Of a DNA stretch of 64,000 nt, positions 15,401-27,800 are shown piece after piece. Position numbers and translations under genes: made by a program. Each line of letters begins with the position of its first letter. Position 1 is the first letter of the stretch. Where the stretch lies: the NCBI RefSeq assembly GCF_021018805.1, contig NW_026960607.1, forward strand, positions 3,660,501 to 3,724,500, read 5' to 3'. The DNA is from Prinia subflava (lineage: Eukaryota > Chordata > Aves > Passeriformes > Cisticolidae). The notes below the pieces were generated by a model. It had not been told where the DNA came from. It searched no databases and worked only from the letters and a program-made list of their open reading frames with translations.

Positions 15401-16461
15401 TCATAAAAACACTCTAATCACAGCATCTACCAAGAATGAGTAAAAATATTTTTAAATATATCAATAATGAAAGTTTTAATTCAAAATTGCTTCTTTGGTC
15501 TGGATTTTTTTTTCCACATATCAGGAATAAGCTATGGTAGTTCATTTCAGGCACACATACAACATGCTTAACAGAAAACAAATTTAAATAGTAAATTTTT
15601 ACATTTTTAATAGCATTTTCCCAGACTTTTCCTCAGTAAGTTGACTTTTTCTGTATCATAACCTGAAAGTTTACAAATTCTCAGTTATCAATTTACAAAT
15701 CACAGCTTGAAAGCATAAATATTTTTAGACATTAGACAGACATTCATTTAGGCGTGGATTATGTTTTCTCTCTTGCAAACAGAGACATTTACACATATAT
15801 AAAATCTCTTTATTTATCTGTCTGAATATCCAGCTGCCTCTGTTAATCAGATTGCAGCTTCTGGTGCTAATGCATTATACTAACAATTGTATGTTGATAT
15901 GTTAACAATACTGAATGTTAACAATAGCATAGAAATGTGTATTAAAATGTCAAATAGTTGGTTTTGTAGATGAGGCAAATCTAGCACGGATGACACATTC
16001 TGGTGTTTCTTCTAGGTCTGGGTACAGAACTGGATGAAACACTAAAGAAAGCAAAAGGAAGGGTTGCAATGCCAGGCTTCCAATTTTGCCTCCAGGATAA
16101 CACATACGTTCTCCATAGTGTGTTTGGGCTCTGCTATCAGGAACTTTCAGTGATGAAATCAAAGCTTTGTACAATTTCCTTTCCCACGAGACCACCTGCA
16201 GAGTAGACTCTACTCTTCTTACCAGTTTCTGCTCCTCAGTTCAACAAGATATTTTTAAACAGAAATGCTGGAATAAAATTAAATGTTTTGCTTCTCTTTT
16301 CCCTAAAGTGAATCTATAGTCTTTGTTTAATAACTTTTCTAAGTGTAAACTAATATTATCCAAGACATTATACTACCTTTCCACATTTAAAACACAGATT
16401 ACCTTCTACGCAGAATTAGCTAATGGGAAAGATAAATTAAGACAAGGTTGAAACAGCATAC
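12477..16461 (-). other. TLL1 intron 2 (4.0 kb), no feature seen
   Basis: AT-rich intron between exons 2 and 3, with only short A/T runs. A 67-codon plus frame at 16003-16206 and its minus shadow show no family resemblance. Confidence 0.7.
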
Positions 16462-16572
16462 CTGTATTATGGCCAAGTCTTTCATTGGAGTGCTGCGTAA
16501 GGTCAATCGTCCTGTCAATTTGAAAGATTTTTAAGTCTTCATCATCTAAGGCAATATCTCCCCAAAAGACAG
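16462..16572 (-). CDS. TLL1: TLL1 exon 2: propeptide
   Basis: A 111-nt exon between a TTTAAAG acceptor and a GTATGC donor, phase 1 at both ends. It encodes [20 protein letters not shown] followed by RTIDLTQ and an exit through GHNTG. The [10 protein letters not shown] block is the most conserved part of the tolloid propeptide, which keeps the protease latent. The segment after DLTQ ([11 protein letters not shown]) is the variable part. Intron 1 before it is about 37 kb; intron 2 after it is 4.0 kb. Confidence 0.95.
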
Positions 16573-19500
16573 CTTTAAATAGAAAAGAGCTCAATTTAAT
16601 TAAAGAATTATTCGGACAATAAAGCTAATCTGAAGAATACAATGCCATGTTTACAACCTTTCAGAAAGTATATGGCAAACATATATTTACATCACATCTA
16701 TTCCCGTAATGATATATATTTGATCTATATGAAGAAAAAAGAAAACTACCTAGTAAAAGACAAATCACTTATTCCAAAATCTTAGTCCATTTGGTTTCTT
16801 TGTACATTACCTTAATGCAATAACTTAAATGTAGTGTCGTTCCATTAATAATTTTTTAGTATGTAGTTTTCTCTACGTAAATACAACAAAGCAAAAAAGA
16901 CACTGAGGTGAACATTTGAACTATGAAGTAAAATATATACATTTCTGAGAAAACACAACCTTTACATTTCCTAACATATTTCTGAAAATAGTAATTTGAA
17001 GGCATTTTTATTATGTTTCAGTTGCTTTATATATTACATTGTTTAACTCAGATAATTAATTGTATCTGTTTTCTATTAAACTGAGAAAAGAAAAAACATA
17101 TATTTTTTATTTTCCACTCAGTTTATTTGTATGCCTTCCTTTTATAGTTAATCTCACCATTAGGATGCTTTCAAATTCTTTACTTTTCAAAGCTCCAATC
17201 TCTTTTTAACCTTCCTTTGATTAAATCCTTTTTGGTGGATTTCTCCTTCTCTCTTTTTTTTTTTTTTGCTGTTTTCTTTCAGGTTTTTTCTTTTTCACTT
17301 TTGCATAGGTAACTCATCTTCCCTAAGCTGCCTCTACAACTCAGTGGACCATGATATAATCCCACTTCCAAGAATTCAGGATCCATAACCTCAGACTTTC
17401 ATCTCTGCCTATTTTTTCCTGAGAATTTATCCTGACATCTCCCTGCCAATTCAAACTTAGCATTCAAGCTGAACTCAACAGCCATATTCTCAATTGCTGT
17501 GAATGAAGTCAACAGTGTATGTACCAATTAACAGGAGCTGAAAGTGGTTGTTTATAATTTTTATCCAAATTCCACCTTTTCCTGCTTCCTCTATCAATAG
17601 CTCTATTTTTTGTTCCCTCAGTCACAAAACCCCTGGATTCAATCTTGGTGTCATCTTCAACTCCTTTCCTTCTTTCTCCCATCCAGGGAGACATCACAAA
17701 CTGCTTGGTCGTTTGTTACACAAAGCTCTACAGCAAACTGCTTTCTTCACTTCCACCCAAATAAACCCAAGTCTAAAGTCCATCTTTTACCAAATCAATC
17801 TTCTCTAGTCTTCCTCCATCCAAATTGATCCTAAACATTATTGCTAACTGTATTCATCTTTTTCTCTGGTTTTCATATCACATCTTAAAGACCACTCATC
17901 AGACAATATTCTCATCACAGTAGTTTCATGTTGCTGCAAAAGGCACCCATTTCTCACAATGTGATGCTTACATTCATTAGTGTTAAATCAAATCCACTTA
18001 AAATTGAGTTTTTACTTAAGCAAAAAGGTAGGTATTTTTAAATAACTCCAAGATATTGCATTGCCTCCTCCAACTTACATGATTTTTCTTCAAGGCAACT
18101 AGGAGAAATTACATTGAATATGCCTTTAGCCTGTCTTGCAAAATACCTTTAAAATACCCCCAGATCATCTACACAGTGTTAATAATGAAATTATTAAACC
18201 CAACCAACATTTTATGTCTTCTCCAAATATTAATATTTTCATATATATAATTTTTTTTACACGTGATAATGGTTCTTAGAAACCACAAGTACTTGAGACC
18301 ATTACTGAAACTGTTCAGTGAGCTCTAGCACATTGTGGAACACGATCCTTCCAAGGGTCACTTTTCTCATGCTCACACTGGACACACTGGGGACATCATT
18401 CCTCTAGCTAACCTGTTCTGACCAGTGGTGGCTTTGCCATCACATCAAGACACAAAGCCAGTGACAGCTCAAGATGTTTGGGTCTCTTTTCCCTTAAGCT
18501 TCTAGGGAAAAAAAATCTCAAATTATTAGGGTTTTGAATAGTGAAGGAAGAAATTCAGTAGTCTCCATCTGGTTGAGTTAAATATTATTTACTTTTATAA
18601 ACTCCTTCTAGAGGTTTCTCCTGAATGCCATTCATAAAGAGGACCTCTGTATAAGCAGATGGAAAGATTGCAAACTTGAACAAACAGAACAAAGTTGCAA
18701 AAGGAAGAAACTACTAACTTTTCTGTCTATAGACACAGTGTGCCCCAGTGGAGGTCACACAGATTGCCCACACCAAACTCAATGAAGTTCTAAAGCTTCG
18801 GAGCAAGGCCATTTATCTTTCCTGGTGATATTGAGGGTTATCAAAAGGAAGATTCCAAATTAACAATGGATGATGCAAAAGATAGCTCAGTGACAGAAAT
18901 GTATTAGCAGAGATCACTTTGGTTTCTGTCTGTAATACTGATGTATAAATAGGAAAACCCAAGGCAAATCAAACTTCCTACTAACAGTAAAGTAGAAAAA
19001 AACCTGGAAAATATCTGCCCTAGTCCTGATGATGCATCTTTGTCACTTTACCACTTCACTGTGGTAACATTCACCTAAAGATGAAAATACAAATACTAAT
19101 TTGTATGAATTTGTCTGACATAAAATATCAGATTTGTGTGTACATATGTAAAATATACCTTAGTGTTCAGGCAATGTGTAGTAACTTTGGTGCCTTAGAA
19201 AGGAAAAGAAAGCTATTTTTGTTAAACATCTGGAGCATTAACTAGTTTTTGATTAGCAACCAAGGACAAGGTTGAGTTTACCAATGATATAACCATAGTA
19301 ATATAATAAGTGCTGATACAAGTGTCACGTAACACATTACTAGTTTACAAGTAAACTATGTGACCAATAGCAACCACATTCTCTGACATACTAAAGAAAT
19401 ATGAGCAAACATTAACATCAGAAATGGACAAATTTATTTGATTAAAATATAGTGGAAAGTTTGGAACTTTCTCCAGGACACTGGTTCATTTTACTCAAGG

Positions 19501-22463
19501 CAATTCTGTTTTGCAGAAGGCAATAAACATGCCAAAACATGGAAACCTTGATAAAATTCTCATTTGACTTTAGCAACAATCTAATAATTGTCACTTTATT
19601 TTTACTGAACTCAACCTCTGATCTTCCGAATCAATTTAACTTTACCTAGCAAAAGAAACAATGGTTAACTGGATGTTCTTTAATTTCAATGTAGTCCATG
19701 CAATCAGCAACTGAGACAAAAAGGAAGATGATAACTTCTTTAAAATTACACCTTTTTTCCAATGCAAGGTCTGCACTGAATATTGATTCTGCCCTTCAAA
19801 GCCTAAAGCACAACCTCGACAGAATTATCAAAAAAAAAGTTTTAAAATTATCCCCTATAACTATTAAAAGTATCCTTTAATTTTTTGGAATGCCAGTTTA
19901 AGTGTCAAAATACTTTGTAACAAGAGAAGACTGTAGTTTTATCTCCTGCCTTAAAATTTTTATGGCCTGAAACCATCTGAAGAAGTCACTCCGTATATTT
20001 CATCATGTCACAAACCAATGTTAATGTCACAGAAAGCAAGAAGAGGATTGTTTGGGTATGCAAGGCATGATGTTAAAGGCTTTGCTAAGAGCATGTTAGG
20101 ATTAAGAGCTTTAGTTGCTCCCTCTAAGGAACTTCTGACAGACTTGATCAGTTCAGCTGTTCATTTTTCACATATATTTAATTCATATGTTTCATCTGGA
20201 AAATTAACAAGAATCTGATAATCAATAGACTAGGCAAAAAACAAAACTGAAACAAATGGACAGAAAAAATTGAACTGATGCCAACAGAACTTTAATGTAC
20301 TTCTACATCTTTAAGGTTATGTCCTACCTATTTATTCAGGGGTCACAAAAACTTGGTATTACAGACAGCTTTTTTGTTTATTTTGAAAATACAAGATTGA
20401 CAATAAACTTAAGAAATATCTGTTGAAAATCTGAGACAGTATTAATTGCAGAGAAAAAGTATTTCAAATAGCTTTTATTATATAAAGGTTCTTAAGAAAA
20501 AAGAAAATGGACCTTTTTGTCCAATACTTCATAAAGACCATACCCTGTCATACCATATTTCATGCCCAGTAGTTTTTATTTGCTTTCTAATTTAGTATGT
20601 TTTTTATGACCACAAAATGATGCACTTACACAAAATTCAACAGAGAAAATATATGCATCTGTTTCAGAAAGGTGGACAAAACCTGGTTATGCAGTAAAGG
20701 CATGTTTTTCTGTAACAGAGAAGGATTTTTGTGGCGCTGTTAAAATGGAAAAGATGCTTAACCAGCAGATGCAGTTCTGCTTTCACACAACTCAAAAGCT
20801 CTCAGTTAAACACCACCTTCAAAAAGGTCTTATTTTATTTAAAAAGACAAAACACTGCCATGTAGAAAAGCTAAGTGTGCAACTGTAACCAGTCATCTCA
20901 CAAACACAAAAACAAACAGCAAAATAAGTAGGTTGTAAAATATATTTTCCATTCAGAGAATCACACCTTAATATTGACACACAAACCATATTAATGGAAA
21001 GGAAAATTATCTATAAACTACAGGTCAAGCACAGGAACTACAGCTATGCTATACTACTTGTAAAAGGATTTATTATTTCATGATAAATAATTAGTATTCA
21101 TCTGCAAACTTCTCCGTGCTAATCTACTCTCTCCCAAAAAGCCTCTCATCACAAAAAATACCCAGTATTCTAAAAGAATAAAATATGCTATTAAGGACAG
21201 CAAAGAAACATAAATAAATGTATAAAATAATTTTCAAAAAAGAGATTTAAACTATTTTATGTTTATAGATGTACACACATGGTATGAGTCAATGAGCATA
21301 TATAGTGAGAATAAAAACATCTTTCACAACTTTCAAGATGTCTGGAAGAAAAATTCTTTGCTAAATACCATAGGGCTGCAATATGTGGTAGGATGGCTCA
21401 TTCTGGGATTTGAAATAGCAATTAACATGTAAGTCTGCAAAATATAGAAAGGAAGAGGTTCTTATAATTGAAATAACAAAATTATCTGCTTCAAGCTTCA
21501 TCATAATTTCTCCTACAATTATTGCTTTTTGAAACACAAATCATAAGCAGCCACTTGTTAATAAAACTGATACCTGCTAGCATTCCTACCAATATTAGTA
21601 ATGGCATAAAACACAACTAAGTCGAGATTGCTAGTGTTTGTCCTACAGCACAGCCAAAGAAAACCTACTTGACCTTGGTGTAGGTCGGGAGCACTCAGCT
21701 ACCTGGCATAGACCAACACCACCCAGAAACCATTCCCAGGACCTGACTTGCTCTGAAGACTCCACAAACTAGAAACATGCTCAACTGAGACCTTCTCACA
21801 CTGGGATGTAAACTGTGATCTTGTCCTGTGAGCAGATGCAGAATTTTGACAGGGGAATTACTCTTATGTCAGAGAAGATACCAATGAAAGGATTAAGGCA
21901 ATACTAGAGGGCATTTCAAAAGCAAAGCCTCAAATTTTGGTATGCTACTGGGAGGGCAAAGCACAGACAGTTTGTGCTTTATCCCCATTGCAGAAGCTGC
22001 CAAGAATGGACAAAACAAATATTAAATAAGAAACTGCAAGGCACAACAAGGTAATCTGAAGAACTCCTTCAACATCCTTAAAGGTGGGATGCCCAACACA
22101 AAGAGAAGCCTGACCAGTAATTCATGCAGTAAGGAGGTGCCAGAAAGTTTGCTAGACAGCTTCAGGGCAGATATTCATCTAAATCCACATGCACAGCAAT
22201 TCTAATGAGCAGACTCTTCTATAGCTGAGTCACTGAGCACTTCCCTGTAACAACCCAGCACTATACTCTATCTTGGTGAGTCACTCTGTTCCATACAATC
22301 CATTGACAATTTACATAGCTGCCTCTAAATTTGAAAAGAAAATGGAAAGATTAAAGCAAAGTAAGATATTTTTACCTCATTACAAGGAAAGCAATATACT
22401 ATACTAAACAACTATAACTAACCTTATTCTGTATTATCAGTCTTCAATCTAGTCCAGTCCTTC
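16573..22463 (-). other. TLL1 intron 1, first part, no clear feature
   Basis: AT-rich intronic sequence. A pyrimidine-rich zone at about 17220-17900 stands out in composition but matches no element I know. No gene, RNA or clear mobile element was recognised. Confidence 0.65.
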
Positions 22464-22545
22464 CAGGATTTTCAGGTGCAATACACATTTTTTTAGAAAT
22501 TATCAAACTGAGAAGAAGACAGGGCAAATAAACAGCAAAAGATCT
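22464..22545 (+). repeat. Left copy of an ~80-bp dispersed direct repeat
   Basis: This stretch and 24790-24866 share a common order of words: a GTGCAATA-AC core, TTAGAAAT, and an exact block of at least 20 bases beginning AAGACAGGGCAAATAAACAG. Identity is roughly three quarters with small indels. The two copies flank about 2.25 kb that contains the two LTRs at 23.4 and 24.1 kb. Confidence 0.7.
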
Positions 22546-23239
22546 TGTGTACAACCATGGGCATAACACTGCACACCATACCCTGAACTCTTTCCATCAT
22601 TGTTCATCACAAGTGCTACCTTCAGTTGTAACTGTGCAATAAATTTCCCTGTTGCCATACAGAGCTCACAAAACTTTCAAGAGAAAGTTAATCAAGTGTT
22701 GAATAATTATCCAAATCAATTTGCCTTTTTATTGGACAAAAATATGACAGAAAAAGTGAAAATTTAACAGCATGAAATAGAAGACCAAGGTAGCCTATTT
22801 TCAAAGACACATCCAAAAAAGTTAGCTATTTCATGATTCTGAGCATGCAGCATTTCCAAATCTGCACAACTCAAAGCAATTGTCACAGAAATAAGAGATA
22901 TATACTGAAGTAACTGATGCACTTGAAAAACACATAAGCACACCTAAAAAGTGATGTAACATGTCTGACAGGCTGCTTCCTTATTTCCACATAAATTATA
23001 TAAAATAGCAAGTTCATCAACACTCACACCAATTCTATTTTTAAAACTCACGATGGGAAAACAATTTTCCCTAAGGAATGTATCATTTCCACTTCTGTCA
23101 GAAAAGAAAATTATGATGGCAGAGTACTTTAAACATCTCCAGAGTGTACACCAGTTAGAAATTCATTCCCCCATTCTTCTAAATGTGGCATCCCTTGACA
23201 ATAGCTCACAAAGACACACAAAGTTATCCAGAAATCAGC

Positions 23240-23433
23240 TAGCTTGTTGTAAGCGTCGGTCAAAACGGCCCCTCATCTGCCTCATGACTGTCAGAAGCCG
23301 AGACCTCCACGGACCCTGGGCCACAGCACAGGAATTCTGGCCTGACCGAGGTGGGACCCAAGTTTCTTCCTGCAGGTGCACCTGTTGGACCAAAACACCC
23401 TCCTCAGAGACCCGTGCATGAAACAATGGGGGC
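23240..23433 (+). mobile_element. Stub of retroviral internal sequence before an LTR
   Basis: A GC-rich stretch directly upstream of the LTR at 23434 that contrasts sharply with the AT-rich intron to its left. It ends in a purine-rich AAACAATGGGGG that could be the polypurine tract. One plus frame is open for about 60 codons to a TGA at about 23420 but matches no protein I recognise. Most likely the last ~190 bp of an element whose 5' part is lost. Confidence 0.45.
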
Positions 23434-23895
23434 TGTTATGGTTCCTGGGCTGTGTTTGCAGAGAGGTATTTGCATTTTCTGTACTGACCATACTTGCTAT
23501 GAAGGATTGAACACACCGCCCCTTCTATTGTGAAGCCAACACCTGCAATGCCCACGAGACCCTCCTCCTTGCTGGCATGTTGCCCTTCGCCTCCAAAAAG
23601 AACTATAATAATCACCCCCAGAGAGCAGGCTCTTTGAGGCCTCCCCGGCAGACACGACGACGGTCTATTGACGCGCGCTATGAGGACTGCAAAGGTGGTC
23701 TTGGCTTCCAGCGTCACAAGGACTCACGTCTGCAGTCGGTAGCTATGACCCCCCTTTTCTTCTTTTCTCTCTCTCTTTCTTTCCCCTCTCTACTATCGCA
23801 TAATTGTGTGTCTCAATAAAGATACAATTGATTTCACTTGAACTAAGTTCTCATTGCCTCTTTTTGCACTCTGAAATCAAAATGAACCATCACGA
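23434..23895 (+). mobile_element. Retroviral LTR (3' LTR of a truncated element)
   Basis: Starts TGTTATGGTTC and ends with the near-inverted GAACCATCACGA, as LTR ends do (one or two bases changed at the very end). It contains a pyrimidine-rich stretch and a polyadenylation signal AATAAA at 23815-23820, so it reads on the plus strand. About 460 bp. No target duplication can be paired because the 5' side is internal sequence. Confidence 0.65.
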
Positions 23896-24103
23896 CCATC
23901 CTTTGGCTTGTGACACTTGTATGTGGTAGTGATGTAGCCTTGGAAGAATAAATTGCAATTGACTCAACTTTTTTGTGACACTATTTACATGTTGACAGCA
24001 TTACGTGCAACTCACCCATGTCTCACCTCATCCATCCTCAGAATCTTCCCAGTGTTCCCCATGCACAAAACTTTTGGCTTCCTTCCTTTGACTACTGTAG
24101 TGG

Positions 24104-24766
24104 TGTGTTAATGAGTTCTTTATATTTTATAAGTTTTTCTAAGTTCTTTGTAAGATGGTTTGTTCCTTGTATCCCCCGTTTTGCCTTCCTGATAGTTGTC
24201 CCTGGAAATCCCCCAGTAACTGTTAGGTGTCAATCCTTTCCCCCCTCCTCCCTGGAGCCTGCCTGTCACCTCAGAGCCCTGCCTCAGAGCTAGAAAGTTC
24301 TGTGAGGGGCTTTGAGTGATAGGCTAGGTACGGGGAAAAACCCCTCCTCTCCCTTCTGTGTGGTCCTCGTTTGTGTCAGTCACTTTCCTAGCCCCTTCTG
24401 TATTGAACCCAATTGGTTGTACCCTCCTCACCGCCCTCTGTACCGCCCCCCAATAAAAGGGGGTCCCAAAAAGCCAAAAGTGGCTCGGTCAGGGCAAGTT
24501 CTTGGCAGGTGGGGAGGCTCCGCCTGACCCCTCAAATAAACCCGCTTGAACTTACTCGGTCGGCTCCTCCCTTTATTCTCTGCCGTCGTCTGCCCCTTGC
24601 CACCTGTGCCCTCGACGTTTTGTCGGAACCAAGACCCACTAGATCGGCTTGGCTTGCGCTGCCCACCAGCCGTACCTGCTGCTTGCCGCGGTGCCTGAGC
24701 TAGCCTGGGCAGGGCAGGACTGTGCTCTGAAAGGCACCAGCGACAGACCCTGTGTTCATATTTACA
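24104..24766 (+). mobile_element. Gammaretrovirus-like LTR
   Basis: About 660 bp from TGTGTTAATGAG to ATATTTACA. It shows the layout of a class I LTR: a long U3, a TATA-like AATAAAAGGGGG at about 24452, the polyadenylation signal AATAAA at about 24534 some 80 bp later, and a GC-rich U5 with a short inverted repeat. Orientation is plus. The start could be 24104 or 24106; neither choice gives a matching target duplication with the right end, so the borders are provisional. Confidence 0.65.
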
Positions 24767-24789
24767 GGTAGGACAAGGGCAACATCCCT

Positions 24790-24866
24790 TTCGGGATATT
24801 CCAGTGCAATATACTTTTCTTAGAAATCATTAAAATGATAACAAGACAGGGCAAATAAACAGCACG
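24790..24866 (+). repeat. Right copy of the ~80-bp direct repeat
   Basis: Partner of 22464-22545. It begins just after the gammaretrovirus-like LTR and ends in the shared word GACAGGGCAAATAAACAGCA. Confidence 0.7.
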
Positions 24867-27800
24867 CACCAGGAAACTAACTCCCTATTGCTGCTCCCAA
24901 GTTACACTTACAAAGCCCCATTTGAGGTACGTAGCATTTCACTACAGTCACTCCACACTATTTTCCAGGAAGTTCCTACCAAACTGACCCGACTAGGACA
25001 GAAAAACAACCAGGCAGGACCTGACTGTGGACACAAAAACAGCTGTAGAGCCAAGGCAGAAGAGAAATAATTGCTGGAAAGCCATCCACCATCCTATAGA
25101 ACGAACTCATTCCACATAGCCCTTCCAGGAGCACAGCAATCACACCACAGTGCAGGTGGGCTACGGCGTGAGTGGCATGCAGCACTGGGGCATGCCCTGA
25201 TTTTTTCAAAGTAGGAAACTCCTCTGATATAAAGCAATACTCATAAGGAAAATGGAATAATTGTGACACCCTTTATCTGAGTAGAACCTTCACTTACCAA
25301 AAGAGATACTTGTAGAGCTTGATCTTTTTGAAGGGGGACACTAAATATGCTTCTTCATGGCACAGATAAATCTCAATTTACAGATATCCACTTGTTCTGA
25401 GCTAATTCCATTTTTAGTTTGTCCTTAATTTCAAACCAGTGATTTTTTCATTTCCATTTTCCTTGTGCTTTGTTTTTTAGTGACAAGTCTCATATTTAAC
25501 AACAGCAAAAAAAACTTCAAAAAAGCAAAGAATTCTGACAGAAGTTACAATTTCAGATAAAAGGACAAGCTTCACTTCTAAACTTGCTGCAAGGTGTTTT
25601 GAGGACAGGCTCTTCAGTATTGCAACAGCTACCCTGTGAAAGGTTTTGTTCTTGCTGCTGCTCAACCTGGCAAGCTTCCTGACTCTCAGTAACTATTTTC
25701 TTTTTTTATGCAAGATCACCATCAACACCACGCATGCTTTGTAGCTGGTAAAATCCATTCCTCATATAATGGGTTAATCACTGAACTGAATGCAGAGGAC
25801 ACTGCTCAGCAAACAGTAAAGGTGTCTGCATACTGTAGGCAAAACAGGCAGCTACACAGAGAACTTTCTTCACCACTCATAACTGCCTCAGGCCAGATAT
25901 TGGCAAAACAAAGAAATCATCTCAAGCACTTATACATACATATCCATTAATAATTCTTATTATAACTCTACTATTTCAAGTTTTTAGTATGCAGAAGTAG
26001 TTAGAAGCTTAATAAAAAATAAATTGAAACATGAGGCTTTCTTCAGAGCAGTTATTAACCACTTTGAAAGGAAAGTCATGGCAAGAAACCAGTGACTCTT
26101 GGGAAGATCCATGAGTGCCAAAAATGTAGGGCAATCACAGCTAATGTTTGTTACCACAGCAAATGCTGACCTGCTTTATATGAAACCACATGCAAGAAAA
26201 CCATCATTTCCTGGGCCCGTTACTCCTGCCACTGAATAGCAGGGGGAGTGGAGAAAACAATTCTCCACCTTCCTGGGAAAGGTGTTCGTCACCCCTAGCA
26301 GAAACCATTGCAGCAATATGAGCTGAACCTCAGTTTCGTGATAACTGAGTGTGACTTCCAGCTCAGGAAAAGAAGGCTGATGTTCATGAGGGTTGTTTTG
26401 CTGTTCCCAGACACCTGCAAATGCAGACTTGTGCTATAGCTAGCTTTATTGTTTCTGATAAGATGAAGTATTAAATTTATATACACTACAGGAGAGTAGT
26501 AGTTCTCTGGTCTTACACCTTTGTAAGCATATTTCCCTGGGTGCTTTCTTCTTCCACAAACACACAGGCAAGTCATATATGAATGGTTCCCCCTGAAAGA
26601 TTCCTGGTCCAAGGACAGCACAAGCATGGCCAAAGCCAGCAGAGCAGAAGCACTGCACAACAGCCCTGAGGGGGAAGCAGCAGCAGCAGTTGTCTGGGGA
26701 GAGGAAACATAATAAAACAATATTTTAAAAAGGAATAACTACTTAGATAAGCTATCTGGCTTTGGCAATACCAGTCTTCAAGAAATTCCACAACCATAAC
26801 ATCTTTCCTCTAGTGTTACAGGTTGTTACTATGGAGTAGAAGTGGATAAGTAACTCTAATTAGGGAGAGAACTCCTCTGGTAATTTTGCTGTGCTACAGC
26901 AATAAGACGCCACAGCAACACTTTCTTTATAACTTGGCATTAGAACATAATAAGCATGTCACAACAGTGCTACAATAAAGCACCACTGATATGTGTGGAA
27001 ACCCTCCCCTTCTGTACCTTTTTCCTCATATATGGGAAAGGAAAAAAAATGTAGTTCATTTTCTCACAGACATAAAATCCCAAGTAGTACCCTCAAAACT
27101 TAAAAATCCAGAATAATCACTAAATGCAACCAAAGATTTATACAGAAAGACAGATGGTACAGAAAGTAAAGTGCATATCTAAGGGATTACCTGGCATTCA
27201 GGATCAGGGTTGTCATCATACCACATGAAATAAATATTGCTCCATTTACATCATCTTATATTTAAACATGGAGAATTATTAAACTGTATATAAATAAACC
27301 CCTATTATAGGTTTCAGAAGCGATTTTCATTATCAGCTGCAACTTCCTGTTTCCATCATTTTTGTCATAAACCTCATTGAAGTCATTCCATCTCATATTT
27401 TAGCACATCATTCTGCAACTTGGCTCTGTGGAAAAGACAAGGAAAGAGACTAAATAGCTCAATGCTGCTTTCTTTGGCAGTGATCCAGTGCTTAACACTC
27501 TGAGTTCCGGGTTTTGGACCAAGGCAATTCTATATTTCTGTCTTCATAGTCAGTAGTTGTCTTGTAACACATTTTTTTCTTACCAGAGTACAAATTTTAG
27601 TCAATAAAGCTGAAAAGTTGAAGCCTGATTACTTAACTCTCTATCAGACAATTCATGTAATTGCTTAAAATAGAAATGATGAGTCTCATGTATCACAACT
27701 ATTTTCCTTGCTTGTCCCTGAATACTGGTTCCTCCCTCCCCCTGCATTTGAAATTTAAGTGATTGGGTTTTCTTTTCCCATGAAGACTCTGCACAGCTGC

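Noticed and set aside
24100..24770. Target-site duplication for the gammaretrovirus-like LTR
   Set aside because: No 4-6 bp match could be obtained with TG...CA ends (GTGG or GGTG on the left, GGTA on the right), so none was claimed.
26295..26720. 141-codon minus-strand frame, with two overlapping shorter frames
   Set aside because: No domain or codon pattern; overlapping frames of similar length indicate a low-stop region rather than a gene.
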